A stretch of DNA of 64,000 nucleotides from Eubacterium sp. AF22-9 (GCA_003458705.1 QRVH01000003.1:1-64000), one strand, 5' to 3'; shown: positions 1 to 9,200, numbered from the stretch's first letter. Notes: generated by a model not told the origin, from the sequence alone. Numbers and translations: made by a program.

Positions 1-47
1 TAATTATAAAATAGAAATAAAAAGCACAATAAGGAGCAAGCAGATAT

Positions 48-788
48 ATGTTTTATTTTATATTGGAACCCATAATGATGTATAACTGGAATGATGTATA
101 ACTGGATATTAATATTAGCGGCAGTTATCCCTGCGGTATTCCTTATGATTAAAGTATACAGAGCAGACAGAATGGAAAAGGAAAGCGGCTACCTTTTAAG
201 ACAGCTAGTTATTGCGGGAATTCTATCCACCATTATTGCCCTAATTGAGGAAAAAATAGGGGAATGGATTTTATCATGCTTTGTTCCCGAAAATACATTG
301 CTGTATCAGATAATTCTTTATTTTGTTATTGTTGCCATAGCCGAAGAAAGCTCAAAGTATTTCTTCTTAAAAAAACGGACATGGAATAATCCAGAATTTA
401 ACTGTCAGTATGACGGTGTTGTATATGCAGTATTTGTTTCACTCGGATTTGCCCTTTGGGAAAATATCAACTATGTTTTATCATATGGTTTTTCAACTGC
501 TATTGTAAGAGCAATTACAGCAATTCCAGGACATGCCTGTTTTGGTGTATTTATGGGTGTATTCTATGGTCTCGCAAGAAAACAGTATAATCGTGGAAAA
601 AAGTTTAGCTCCAAGATATTCAGAATATTCAGTGTTGTGTTACCAGTTCTATTACATGGCTCATATGATTTTATAGCTTCCATGGAAAATACAATGGGAG
701 GTCTATATTTCGTGGCCTCGTTATTATACTTTTTGCACTGTCTTTTGGACTGGTAAACATCTCATCAAAGAATGATAAATACATATGA
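48..788 (+). pseudogene. PrsW-type intramembrane metalloprotease, frame broken at both ends
   Basis: The central frame from 91 encodes a multi-spanning membrane protein with the PrsW/CPBP-like signature: an EE..K pair (AEESSKYF), FALWEN, then HACFGVFMG and HGSYDF, the expected metal-ligand positions. PrsW proteins cleave membrane anti-sigma factors. A good ribosome site (AAGGAG at 31-36) fits an ATG at 48, which starts MFYFILEPIMMYNW and then hits a stop because a 16-bp stretch is duplicated at 74-105. Near 711-718 the frame is lost again; the neighbouring frame continues with a hydrophobic tail ending SSKNDKYI and a stop at 786-788, which looks like the true C-terminus. The open frame as it stands (91-756) could only start at 91 or 94, with no obvious ribosome site. 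Family call confident; functional status doubtful. Confidence 0.75.
74..105. repeat. 16-bp perfect tandem duplication at a gene start
   Basis: The unit AATGATGTATAACTGG occurs twice head to tail (74-89 and 90-105). Sixteen is not a multiple of three, so the second copy throws the PrsW-type gene out of frame with its natural start and ribosome site. Loss of one copy would restore the frame. Confidence 0.95.
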
Positions 789-796
789 TATAGAAA

Positions 797-829
797 ACAC
801 CAGCACATTTAACCTTAACGTGCTGGTGT
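797..829. terminator. Hairpin between convergent genes
   Basis: ACACCAGCAC (797-806) pairs with GTGCTGGTGT (820-829) around a 13-base loop. It lies between the ends of the plus-strand PrsW-type gene and the minus-strand gene at 837. The minus-strand reading is followed by TTTCT. It probably ends both transcripts. Confidence 0.55.
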
Positions 830-836
830 CTGTATG

Positions 837-1145
837 TTAATACTTTTCGTATTTATTCATCTGTCTTCTTTTTAAGAATACAAGAAATACTACCACGCAG
901 GAAATTACTATCAGAACTGTTAATGCTCCAAATGTAACCGCTGCTGGATGATTATTAATTAATCTTGAAAATACTCCGACTTTCTTTATTGTTACTACAT
1001 CTTCATCGGCAAGCACTTCACCTTCCAATGTATAATTTCTGCAAAGTATACCATTTCCCTTATATTCTTCTCCGTCCCATTCAATGGAGTTTATTTTATA
1101 TATTGATAATCTTTTATTTTTTTCGCATAATCCGTATATTTCCAC
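837..1145 (-). CDS. Small single-pass membrane protein, unknown function
   Basis: A 102-residue protein with a polar N-terminal two thirds and one clear membrane segment around residues 67-92 (AVTFGALTVLIVISCVVVF) followed by a basic tail (LKRRQMNKYEKY). I do not recognise a family. The first codon is GTG at 1143-1145 without a strong ribosome site, so the start is uncertain and the gene could be truncated at its 5' end. It is divergent from pepT. Confidence 0.5.
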   Translation of the reverse strand: MEIYGLCEKNKRLSIYKINSIEWDGEEYKGNGILCRNYTLEGEVLADEDVVTIKKVGVFSRLINNHPAAVTFGALTVLIVISCVVVFLVFLKRRQMNKYEKY

Positions 1146-1193
1146 CAGAATATGTTAATATATGAATATCAATCCACAGATTGGAGAATTACC

Positions 1194-2408
1194 ATGAAAG
1201 CATATGAAAGATTATTAAAATATGTCACTTTCCGTACACCAAGTGATGAAAACAGTGAAAACACGCCCTCATCTGCATGCCAGTTTGAGTTAGCCAGATT
1301 TCTTAAAAATGAGATGGAAGGATTGAACTTATCGGACATTGTACTTGACGATATGTGTTACCTGTATGGTAAACTTCCAGCAACCAAAGGTTATGAAAAT
1401 GCACCTGCTATCGGATTTATTGCACATATGGATACTGTGTCCGATTATTGCAATCACGATATTACACCAGTAATAACAGAAAACTTTAATGGTGTATCAC
1501 TCAAACTTCCTGCGGGAATAACCCTGTCTGTGCATGATTTTCCTCATCTTGGCACTCTTAAGGGACGCACACTTATCACATCAGACGGAAGCACTATACT
1601 TGGTGCTGATGACAAAGCAGGTATTGCTGAAATACTTACTATGATAGAACATTTACAGAAAGGCAATATACCTCATGGAACAATATGTATTGCATTCACA
1701 CCTGATGAAGAAATCGGCATGGGAGCTGAACATTTTAACATAGAACAGTTCGGTGCCAAATACGCCTACACAATTGACGGCGACACAGAAGGCGAGATTC
1801 AGTACGAAAACTTCAACGCATGCAAAGCTGATTTCCACATTAAAGGCTTCAATGTACACCCAGGTTCTGCCAAAGACACCATGATTAATGCCAGTCTTGT
1901 TGCAATGGAGATTAACAATGCACTTCCTGCTATGGAAACCCCCCGCGGCACAGAAGATTACGAGGGCTTCTACCATCTTGTCAGCATGTCTGGCGATGTC
2001 AGTGAGGCTTCGCTTAATTATATAGTAAGAGACCATGATAAGAATTTATTTGAAGCAAAGAAAAATACTCTGCGATTAATCGAAAAGAATATGAATGAAA
2101 AATGGGGCAAGGGAACTGTTACGCTCACCATTAAAGACCAGTATAATAATATGTCCGAAATCATTGCAGGCTGCATGAATCTTATTGAAAATGCAAAGAA
2201 AGCCTGTGAACTGGCTGATATAACGCCACTTATTCTTCCTATCCGCGGAGGCACAGACGGCTGTCAGTTAAGCTTCAAAGGTCTTCCATGCCCTAACCTT
2301 GGAACTGGCGGACACGCATACCACGGTCCTTATGAACATATTACTGTTGAAGGCATGGATATGACCGTTGCTATGCTTGTTAAATTGGTTGGAACATTTA
2401 CTGAATAA
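1194..2408 (+). CDS. pepT: Peptidase T (tripeptide aminopeptidase)
   Basis: Cytoplasmic M20-family zinc aminopeptidase that releases the N-terminal residue from tripeptides. Metal and catalytic motifs are visible in order: HMDTVSD, GADDKAG, DEEIG, DGD (TIDGDTEG) and HAYHGPYE near the C-terminus. At 404 residues it has the normal family length. I choose the ATG at 1194 (MKAYERLLKYVTF) because GGAG at 1183-1186 precedes it by seven bases; the in-frame ATG at 1152 has no such site. A strong hairpin follows the gene. It stands alone as a transcription unit. Confidence 0.95.
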   Translation: MKAYERLLKYVTFRTPSDENSENTPSSACQFELARFLKNEMEGLNLSDIVLDDMCYLYGKLPATKGYENAPAIGFIAHMDTVSDYCNHDITPVITENFNGVSLKLPAGITLSVHDFPHLGTLKGRTLITSDGSTILGADDKAGIAEILTMIEHLQKGNIPHGTICIAFTPDEEIGMGAEHFNIEQFGAKYAYTIDGDTEGEIQYENFNACKADFHIKGFNVHPGSAKDTMINASLVAMEINNALPAMETPRGTEDYEGFYHLVSMSGDVSEASLNYIVRDHDKNLFEAKKNTLRLIEKNMNEKWGKGTVTLTIKDQYNNMSEIIAGCMNLIENAKKACELADITPLILPIRGGTDGCQLSFKGLPCPNLGTGGHAYHGPYEHITVEGMDMTVAMLVKLVGTFTE

Positions 2409-2425
2409 CAACTATATTTCATAAC

Positions 2426-2465
2426 ACAAAACAGGAGTTAAGCTATTGACCTACTCCTGTTTTGT
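2426..2465. terminator. Bidirectional terminator after pepT
   Basis: A perfect 13-bp stem, ACAAAACAGGAGT (2426-2438) with ACTCCTGTTTTGT (2453-2465), separates the convergent ends of pepT and the metalloprotease gene. The A/T-rich stem ends supply T tracts on both strands. Confidence 0.85.
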
Positions 2466-2490
2466 ATTATCAGTTGCTATTCAGTTTTTA

Positions 2491-4686
2491 TTACTTTCGC
2501 TTTGAAACAACATACATAACTGCTGCTGCAATACATCCAGCTAACGCAATAATTGCTATTACAAGCCATAATTTCCCATGATTTCTGTCCCCAGTGTTAA
2601 TTGATGATGCATTTGTTTCATTTTCATCAAATGTATACTGGCTTGTTGTTTCTGATTCTGTCTGACTGATGGTCTCTGTCTCTGGTTCAGATTCTTTGAT
2701 ACTTTCTGTTTCTTTACTACTTTCAGTTTCCTTGATGTCCTCAGTTTCAGATTCTGTTTCCCTGCTGCTTTCCGTCACTGTTTCTGTCTCTGCTTCCGTC
2801 TCCGGTTCTTTAACAGTAAAATGTGCACTAGCTGTTCCACTCGATGAAACAATACCTATAACATGCTCACCCGTCGATAATTTTTTTATTAAATCTGGAT
2901 TAAGTGTTACAATAATACTTCCTGCTTTTACCGTATAATCCTTGTCTTTCACAAGCTCTCTGCCATCAAGTTCTACTTTTACAAAATCTGAAAATGCTGC
3001 ATTAGACTTAATTGTAATTGCCTTGTCGGAATTCTTATCAATTATACATTTATCACCTTCAATTATTTCTGGCGTCAGTTTTGATGTAACAACACTATCT
3101 TTGTCTATCTGCTTTGATGCATTTGAATCTGCAAAGTATTTTAAACATAAAGAGCAGTAATAATATTCAATATTACCTTCCTGAGTCACTGTAGCTGCTT
3201 TAGCTTCTACGTGCTGTAACTTATGGTTATCCTTATTTAATTCACCATATTCCTCATGACATACTTCACACACTGCACGGCTGATGCATGTTGCCACTCC
3301 ACCACTATGAATATGCTCTGGAATGCCACCCTTTATTTCAAATGTGAGTATATTATTCTTGATTGAATTGACTCTGATATAAATATCTCCGTAAATCCAT
3401 ATATCTTCACCTATTCCTAATGCTGCATCTGCCTTTGTGTTATACTGTCCACCAAGAACTTCATAATTCCATTTAGGTGATGAAAAATACATATTACTTG
3501 GAAACTTAGTGTCACTGTCTATAAGATAACATACCAGCCCGGATTTTAATGAAATTTTATCCACTCTGTTTCCATTAATCTTGAACATCTGCTTATACTG
3601 AGAATCATATTTGTTGCCATTATCCTCAAAGTTTCTGTACTCAAGATACAATGTCTTACCCTTTTCCGGAATATCCATCTTATATCCTGTAATATTATCC
3701 GTACCTGAAGTTCCTAATGCTTTAAGACTATATTCTCCTTCGGACAAAATCGTCTTAATATCATTCTCATCAGCCCAGCCTAATACTTCTTTCTCCTTAA
3801 GAGACATAAACTGTGGAACTGGAGATATATGCTTTGCCATAACTGACATGAAATACACTGGTGACGCATTCTTTGAGTTATATAAATCCTTCAGCCCCAT
3901 AATATGTCCCATTTCATGTACTGCTGTTGCAATTGATACAAATACCCGGTTATCCTCATCCTTAAATAAATATCCGTTAGTATCACCATCAGGCTTACAA
4001 TACGAATTGGTTATCTGGACATATTTGTAACTATTAATAGTTTTTTTGCCGGTATTAACAGAAATATTATTAACATAATCTGTATAATTCCACAATGGTG
4101 ATGACCAGCTTACTGATATATTACCTGCCCCATTATTCTTATAAATAATTGTAATTGAATCAATAGTACCATTGTTATCTTTATCAAGCACACCATAGTC
4201 ATAGTATACAGTATTATTATAATCAGAAATTTTATTACCAGATGATATGGCATTATTAACAGCTTCTGACCACTCCTGCCTAAGCTCATACATTCTGCTT
4301 GCACGCTCCGAAGCATCTTTATAACCAATGGTATTAATATCACTGTACTCTGCATAATACCCACGAGGATGTGAAAGTACAATTGAGCCGCCATTATCAT
4401 ATAAATATACACTTCTCATTCTTAATTTGTTATCTGATACACATCTGTAATAATCGCCTACACTATATGAACCTGCATTATATGAATTATCTGTTATTTT
4501 TCTGACATAACTGCCTTCATATACATCATTTATAAATTCGGTTTCACCTGCAAATCTGGCAAATACCACTAAATTAGTAAAATTACTGTCATCATCATCT
4601 GCCTGTATCCTGTCTTTATCACCTGTTAATAACAAAATTGACAGAAAAACAGCGCAAAATAACAGTATTAGTTTGATTTTTCTCAT
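2491..4686 (-). CDS. Surface-anchored M6-type metalloprotease
   Basis: A 731-residue exported protein. It has an N-terminal signal peptide (about residues 1-29), a gluzincin/M6-like protease domain with the zinc motif HEMGHIMGLKD at about 257-267, a Cys/His-rich module (CISRAVCEVCHEEYG and a later YYYCSLC), a beta-rich X2-like domain (about residues 540-640), a long linker rich in Thr, Glu and Ser, and a C-terminal membrane segment followed by KRK. This matches wall-spanning proteases of Lachnospiraceae and other Clostridia that act outside the cell. The ribosome site GGAAAGGA precedes the ATG at 4684-4686. The substrate is unknown. Confidence 0.8.
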   Translation of the reverse strand: MRKIKLILLFCAVFLSILLLTGDKDRIQADDDDSNFTNLVVFARFAGETEFINDVYEGSYVRKITDNSYNAGSYSVGDYYRCVSDNKLRMRSVYLYDNGGSIVLSHPRGYYAEYSDINTIGYKDASERASRMYELRQEWSEAVNNAISSGNKISDYNNTVYYDYGVLDKDNNGTIDSITIIYKNNGAGNISVSWSSPLWNYTDYVNNISVNTGKKTINSYKYVQITNSYCKPDGDTNGYLFKDEDNRVFVSIATAVHEMGHIMGLKDLYNSKNASPVYFMSVMAKHISPVPQFMSLKEKEVLGWADENDIKTILSEGEYSLKALGTSGTDNITGYKMDIPEKGKTLYLEYRNFEDNGNKYDSQYKQMFKINGNRVDKISLKSGLVCYLIDSDTKFPSNMYFSSPKWNYEVLGGQYNTKADAALGIGEDIWIYGDIYIRVNSIKNNILTFEIKGGIPEHIHSGGVATCISRAVCEVCHEEYGELNKDNHKLQHVEAKAATVTQEGNIEYYYCSLCLKYFADSNASKQIDKDSVVTSKLTPEIIEGDKCIIDKNSDKAITIKSNAAFSDFVKVELDGRELVKDKDYTVKAGSIIVTLNPDLIKKLSTGEHVIGIVSSSGTASAHFTVKEPETEAETETVTESSRETESETEDIKETESSKETESIKESEPETETISQTESETTSQYTFDENETNASSINTGDRNHGKLWLVIAIIALAGCIAAAVMYVVSKRK

Positions 4687-4784
4687 AAAAATTCCTTTCC
4701 ATGTATAAACAAGCTAACTATTATATTGTCCGGTTTCCCTGTCAGAATCTTACCATATTATTAAATTTAATTCAAATAACTATT

Positions 4785-5719
4785 TTACGGCTTGCACACA
4801 CCACAAGCCTCATATCCCATATCAATAATCTCCTGCCTGCTTCCTGTATAAATCTTTTTATTGGAAGCATCCATGCTCTTTGCACTGTTGCAGGATTCTT
4901 TGTGGAACTTCTTAGTATTTGTATTAAGTACATATGTCTGCACATTTGCTTCTGCCGCAGTTGTTGACTTTGAAGCATCTGCAACTATTGAATCGTCCTG
5001 ATGGCTGTCACCTGTTGCATAATCAATAGCAATTCCCGGCTGTGCATAAAACAATACACATTGAAAAGAATTCCATCACCATTATCCTCAACTGACTCAG
5101 CCTCCATCTGCACACCGCTGGCAACAAGATTATCGCCAGAAAATACAGGTGTTACGCGGTACAGAACATGATTATTAGTTTCCTTTATGTAATCCGCCAC
5201 CATATTTTCAAAAGGCAGCATACCATCAACATTAAGATATCTTGTTCCTGTAATCAGATTCTTTTCATTGGCATTCTCACCAGTAAGCTGATATCCAATC
5301 AGATGACATCTGTTATACAGATATTTGCCATCAACATTATCATACTTAGCCGTCTGCCAGCCTGTCGGCTTGACCTCACCAATAGAGCCGCGCTTTTCCG
5401 CAGGCATAAGATCTTTACCAATATTCGCAAATGCTGTGGTACATCTTCCCAGCCCATCAAGCTCGCCATAGCTTTCAAATGAGGTGGTTGTCATATCTGC
5501 TTCAGTAAAATCAGGATTATTGTCATTAATTACAACATATGGCTTTCCATCATATGAAAGAGTTACCATATCTGCCTGCCATGATGCTGACAACGCCTCA
5601 CCTGCATTGGCAGTATTCTTAGAAGAGCATCCGTTTACCCAAAGCCCGCTCCAAACAATGAAGCATACCAGTAAAAATGCGGTTACTCTCCTCAATATTC
5701 CTAACCTGATATTACGCAT
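4785..5719 (-). pseudogene. DNA/RNA non-specific endonuclease lipoprotein, frameshifted
   Basis: The first frame (5719 down to about 5050) encodes a probable lipoprotein signal (hydrophobic stretch ending VNGCSS) and a beta-beta-alpha-metal endonuclease domain: YNRCHLIGYQLTGEN, NLITGTRYLN and MLPFENMVADY, as in EndA/Spd-type nucleases. The frame is lost at a T4 run on the coding strand (AAAA at 5048-5051 on the plus strand). The other frame then continues FYAQPGIAIDYATGDS and finishes with a C-terminal FHKESCNSAK...GYEACGVCKP cysteine module ending at 4785. One extra T would rejoin the two. AAGGAG precedes the ATG. The product would be a secreted or surface nuclease for nutrient scavenging or competence. 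Confidence 0.8.
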
Positions 5720-5731
5720 TTATCATACTCC

Positions 5732-6139
5732 TTATTTCTTTCTTACATATCGTTCTTCAGTAATCTTCTCATGAGAATTACCCTCAAAGTCAGCAGCTCC
5801 ATCCATATCAAAATTCTTAAGCATGTCCTTAGGAAACTTCACATCAGAAGGATACTTCCTGTTCCACTTATACAGATAAATCTCATCCACCATATCCTCA
5901 TAAGAAACAATCTCAGAATCCTCAACAAAACAGAAATCGTCCTTTCCAGCAAAACCAAACTCCTGATTAACCTCAATATTCTCATAATCACCAAAAAGCT
6001 GTTTACTATATAAAGAAAGCCATAACTTCCTTCCATCAAGCATCTTAATAATATGCTCATTCAGAACACTGTCCTTAGAAACACGTCTGTTATTAAACAT
6101 AATTCCATAATCATCATCAACAATAGATATAACCTTCAT
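5732..6139 (-). CDS. Conserved small protein of unknown function
   Basis: A 135-residue cytoplasmic protein starting MKVISIVDDDYGIMFNNRRV and containing FCFVEDSEI and LYKWNRKYPSD. I have seen this pattern in Lachnospiraceae proteins, where the label ribonuclease Z is sometimes attached without visible support; there are no metallo-beta-lactamase motifs here. It ends 12 bases before the nuclease gene on the same strand, so the two probably share a transcript. AGGAGG lies just before its ATG (GGAGGATATT). Confidence 0.6.
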   Translation of the reverse strand: MKVISIVDDDYGIMFNNRRVSKDSVLNEHIIKMLDGRKLWLSLYSKQLFGDYENIEVNQEFGFAGKDDFCFVEDSEIVSYEDMVDEIYLYKWNRKYPSDVKFPKDMLKNFDMDGAADFEGNSHEKITEERYVRKK

Positions 6140-6159
6140 AATATCCTCCTTTTTTGTGT

Positions 6160-6313
6160 CTGGTAAGTGGTGGCTTGTGCGGATAGGGAATCTGCGTAGA
6201 GGGGGGCGTGTCGTTAAGACACTGCTTGGATTTTGTCCGTGTTATCGACACCGTCCGCAACCGGCGCCCACTCACCCCACCACAAAAGCGAGGGAGCAAC
6301 GCGACCAACGCAA
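6160..6313. other. GC-rich structured stretch beside the large palindrome
   Basis: No credible gene. The base composition is much richer in G and C than the surroundings and contains short palindromes such as GTGTCGTTAAGACAC and GTGTTATCGACAC. It abuts the large inverted repeat at 6314-6535 and may be part of the same element. Confidence 0.5.
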
Positions 6314-6535
6314 GTAGGTAAAAACTCCCCGGGGTGGTGGGCTGGGTGTGGTTGTATGGTTTAATTGAAAACCGTAAGAAGACGCCGGTACTTAGTGCGT
6401 GGGGAGAGCCGCCGAAAGGCGGCAAATCCCCACAAACTTAGTACCCGCTGCGTCTTCGCCCGAGCGGGAGCGCGTTTTCAATTAAACCATACAGCCATCC
6501 CCAGCCCCCTCTCCGGGGAGCCATTTCTTACCTAC
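6314..6535. repeat. Long GC-rich imperfect palindrome
   Basis: The left arm begins GTAGGTA (6314-6320) and the right arm ends TTACCTAC. Matching blocks run inward: CTCCCCGG/CCGGGGAG, CTGGGTGTGG/CCATCCCCAG (imperfect), TATGGTTTAATTGAAAA/TTTTCAATTAAACCATA (17 bp exact), GAAGACG/CGTCTTC, GGTACTTAGT/ACTTAGTACC (with bulges), GTGGGGA/TCCCCAC. The centre is GCCGCC-GAAA-GGCGGC at 6408-6423, a GNRA-type tetraloop hairpin. A side hairpin (CGCCCGAGCGGGAGCG) interrupts the right arm. The right arm overlaps the stop codon of the alarmone synthetase gene. It could be a palindromic mobile repeat, a structured RNA or an elaborate terminator. Confidence 0.85.
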
Positions 6536-7328
6536 TTCTTAAAGGGAAACCTCCCCGATTCCAGCCTCTTCTTAAGCATCACCCCACCTATCGTCTGAGG
6601 CTGCTTAGCCGGACTATTTTCAGCTTCTCTTTCCTCCGCTTCCGCAATTCTGCGGCGAATCTCTTCCATCTTGTTATCCATTGCAGCAATCTGATCTGCA
6701 CATGAAGACAATTCTGCAGCCAGCTGTTCTGCTTCAGAATCTGGAATATTCTTCTTATAACGAACCTTATGCTCCACGCTCGCCCAGAAATCCATGGCAA
6801 TTGTACGGAACTGAACCTCAACCTTCATCATCTTCTTTTCATTCTGAAGGAATATCGGTATCTCAATTATAAGGTGAAGACTTCTGTAACCGCTTGGCTT
6901 AGGATTCTTGATATAATCCTTTCTCTCGACAAGCACTACATCGTCCTGCTTTAACAGGCAGTCGGCAAGCATATAGATATCTTCCGGGAAAGAGCATATT
7001 ACTCTTACCCCCGCAATATCTCTTATACCTTCCTCAATGCCTTCCATTGTTATAGGAATATTTTTCTTCTTCGCCTTCTTAAATATGCCATCCATAGACT
7101 TAATTCTGCTCTTGATACTCTCAATAGGATTTCTGTCATACTGTAATGAGAACTCCTCATTAAGCACCTTGAACTTAGTCTCAACCTCCATAATGGCGCA
7201 TCTGTAATAAGCATCAGTGTGTTAAACGGCATAATATTTTCTTTTAATAACTCAATCATTTCATCAGAAAGGAGATTCTCTTTAATGAATCTTTCCTGTT
7301 CCTGCTTGAGTATCTCTTCTAATAACAT
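6532..7328 (-). pseudogene. Small alarmone synthetase (RelA/SpoT domain), frameshifted
   Basis: The main part (7191 to 6532) carries a RelA_SpoT (p)ppGpp synthetase domain: IAGVRVICSF, NPKPSGYRSLH, VEVQFRTIAMDFWASVEHK, as in RelQ/YjbM-type enzymes, which lack the HD hydrolase domain. A separate upstream frame starting at an ATG at 7328 behind AAGGGG encodes the expected N-terminal helices (MLLEEILKQEQERF...LMLITDA) and leaves frame at GGCGC (7195-7199). One added base would give DA-A-IMEVETKF, matching relatives. Translation might restart at the ATG at 7191. The C-terminus ends inside the arm of the large palindrome. Confidence 0.75.
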
Positions 7329-7355
7329 AGTAACCCCTTTTACCTTTGATGCATC

Positions 7356-7955
7356 TTAAAGTGCCTTCTTAATAGCAGCTAAAAGCTCATCATATGTATC
7401 AAATGCCTCTAATTCAGGATTATCAGCCTTAATCTGCTCTGTACTCTTAAAGAGGAAGCCTGCCTTGCTTGCCTTAATCATTCCTAAGTCATTGTGGCTG
7501 TCTCCTGATGCAATAGTATCATAACCAATAGACTGTAAAGCCTTAACTGTTGTAAGCTTTGACTGCTCACAACGCATCTTGAAACCTGTAATCTCACCAT
7601 TGTCAGCGACCTCAAGTGAATTACAGAAAATAGTTGGCCAGCCCAGCTTCTTCATAAGCGGAGTAGCAAACTGTGTAAATGTATCTGAAATAATGATAAC
7701 CTGTGTTATACTTCTTAATTCATCAAGGAATTCCTTTGCTCCCGGAATTGGGTCAATCTTAGCAATAGTATCCTGAATTTCTTTAAGTCCAAGACCATGC
7801 TCCTTAAGAATACCAAGTCTCCAGTTCATAAGCTTATCATAATCTGGTTCGTCTCTTGTTGTTCTCTTAAGCTCTGGGATTCCGCTTGCCTCTGCAAATG
7901 CAATCCATATCTCTGGTACAAGAACGCCCTCAAGGTCTAAACATACAATATTCAT
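7356..7955 (-). CDS. thrH: Phosphoserine phosphatase / homoserine phosphotransferase
   Basis: HAD-superfamily enzyme of about 199 residues. The N-terminal motif CLDLEGVLVPEIW is the ThrH form of HAD motif I, IISDTF is motif II and GDSHNDLGMI is motif III/IV. ThrH dephosphorylates phosphoserine and can pass the phosphate to homoserine, linking serine and threonine metabolism. I choose the ATG at 7953-7955 (MNIVCLDLEG) since GAGGAG precedes it; the longer frame to 8003 adds non-conserved residues. The gene is separate from malY upstream on the same strand by about 80 bases. Confidence 0.88.
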   Translation of the reverse strand: MNIVCLDLEGVLVPEIWIAFAEASGIPELKRTTRDEPDYDKLMNWRLGILKEHGLGLKEIQDTIAKIDPIPGAKEFLDELRSITQVIIISDTFTQFATPLMKKLGWPTIFCNSLEVADNGEITGFKMRCEQSKLTTVKALQSIGYDTIASGDSHNDLGMIKASKAGFLFKSTEQIKADNPELEAFDTYDELLAAIKKAL

Positions 7956-8036
7956 ATCATTATCTCCTCGCATAATATTATTATATACTCTCATGTATCT
8001 CATATGTGTTTACACACTATATATTATTGTAACCCA

Positions 8037-9200
8037 CTACCTGTCAAAACTCAATATGCCATTTCTAAGTCTTTCAAGCCCATCCATTAAAGTTGTCTTA
8101 GGACATGCAACATTCAGTCTTAAGAAATGTTTTCCATCTCCGCCAAAGCCTTCTCCCGCTGACAAGAAAAGTCCTGTATTCTTTCTTATATATGCCGCAA
8201 GCCTTGTTGAATTGTCTGTGATATCAGACACATCAAGCCAGCAAAGATAAGTTGCATGTGATTCCACCATTGACACTCCCGGAATATTATCCTTTATGAA
8301 TTTTTCGGTAATCTGTTTATTCTCGTAGATATATTCTCTTAACTGCTCAAGCCATTCCTCACCCTTTGTAAATGCAGCTATAGCCGCATCCACTGCGAAA
8401 ACATTTGGCTCAGCTACCTCATCGGTATTGATTGCACGCCATACCTTGTGACGGAGTCGCTCATCCGGCACACATATTGCTGCTGTCTGTAAGCCTGCCA
8501 TGTTAAATGTTTTAGTAGGCGCTATGCATGTTACAGATATCTTCTTACACACCTCCGAAACACTTGCAAATGGCACATAATCAATGCCCGGATCTGTAAG
8601 CTCGCAGTGAATCTCATCAGATATAACAACAACTCCATACTTGTAAGCAAGCTCTCCGATACGCGCAAGTTCTTCCTTACTCCATACATTTCCACCCGGA
8701 TTCTGTGGGTTGCACAGAATAAGAAGTGTTGTCTGTGGGTTCTTGAGCTTAACTTCAAGGTCTTCAAAATCTATTACATACCTGCCATTCTCATATGCAA
8801 GCTGGCTCTGTAACACATTTCTGCCATTATTAAGAATACTGTTAAAGAAAATGTTGTATACAGGTGTCATGATTACAACATTCTCTGCTGGTGTCGTAAG
8901 CTTTCTTACAGAGCTTGATATTGCAGGTATAACGCCTGTTACGAACATAAGCCAGTCGTCTTCCATCCTGAAATTGTGGCGTCTTTCCCACCAGCCTGTG
9001 TATGCGTCATACCAGTCCTTTGATATCTCAGTATAACCGTATACACCGAGGTCTGCCTTTGCCTTAATAGCCTCAGTTATCTCAGGCGCTGTCCTAAAAT
9101 CCATGTCAGCAACCCACATAGGAAGCTCATTCTCTGCCACATTCCATTTTAAAGAATCCGTATTACGGCGGTTCACTACTGTATCAAAATCATATTTCAT
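8037..9200 (-). CDS. MalY/PatB-type aminotransferase (C-S beta-lyase)
   Basis: Class I/II PLP-dependent enzyme of 387 residues. Visible motifs are MPMW-like start of the fold (ENELPMWVADMDF), CNPQNPGGNVW, SDEIHCEL and the PLP lysine in APTKTFNMAGLQ (about K230). MalY/PatB enzymes cleave cystathionine or cysteine to pyruvate, ammonia and a thiol. The ATG at 9198-9200 is chosen since AAGAAGGG lies ten bases upstream; a longer frame to 9242 would overlap the previous gene's end. The DUF3737 gene is directly upstream, so the two may be co-transcribed. Confidence 0.85.
   Translation of the reverse strand: MKYDFDTVVNRRNTDSLKWNVAENELPMWVADMDFRTAPEITEAIKAKADLGVYGYTEISKDWYDAYTGWWERRHNFRMEDDWLMFVTGVIPAISSSVRKLTTPAENVVIMTPVYNIFFNSILNNGRNVLQSQLAYENGRYVIDFEDLEVKLKNPQTTLLILCNPQNPGGNVWSKEELARIGELAYKYGVVVISDEIHCELTDPGIDYVPFASVSEVCKKISVTCIAPTKTFNMAGLQTAAICVPDERLRHKVWRAINTDEVAEPNVFAVDAAIAAFTKGEEWLEQLREYIYENKQITEKFIKDNIPGVSMVESHATYLCWLDVSDITDNSTRLAAYIRKNTGLFLSAGEGFGGDGKHFLRLNVACPKTTLMDGLERLRNGILSFDR

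Noticed and set aside
2640..2830. Repetitive TCTG/TTCTG-rich stretch looking like a microsatellite
   Set aside because: It is the coding sequence for the Thr/Glu/Ser-rich linker of the surface metalloprotease; the repeats are at protein level.
6117..6425. A 102-codon open frame across the GC-rich stretch
   Set aside because: It lies inside the structured palindromic DNA, has no ribosome site or recognisable domain, and its codon use is unlike the neighbours.
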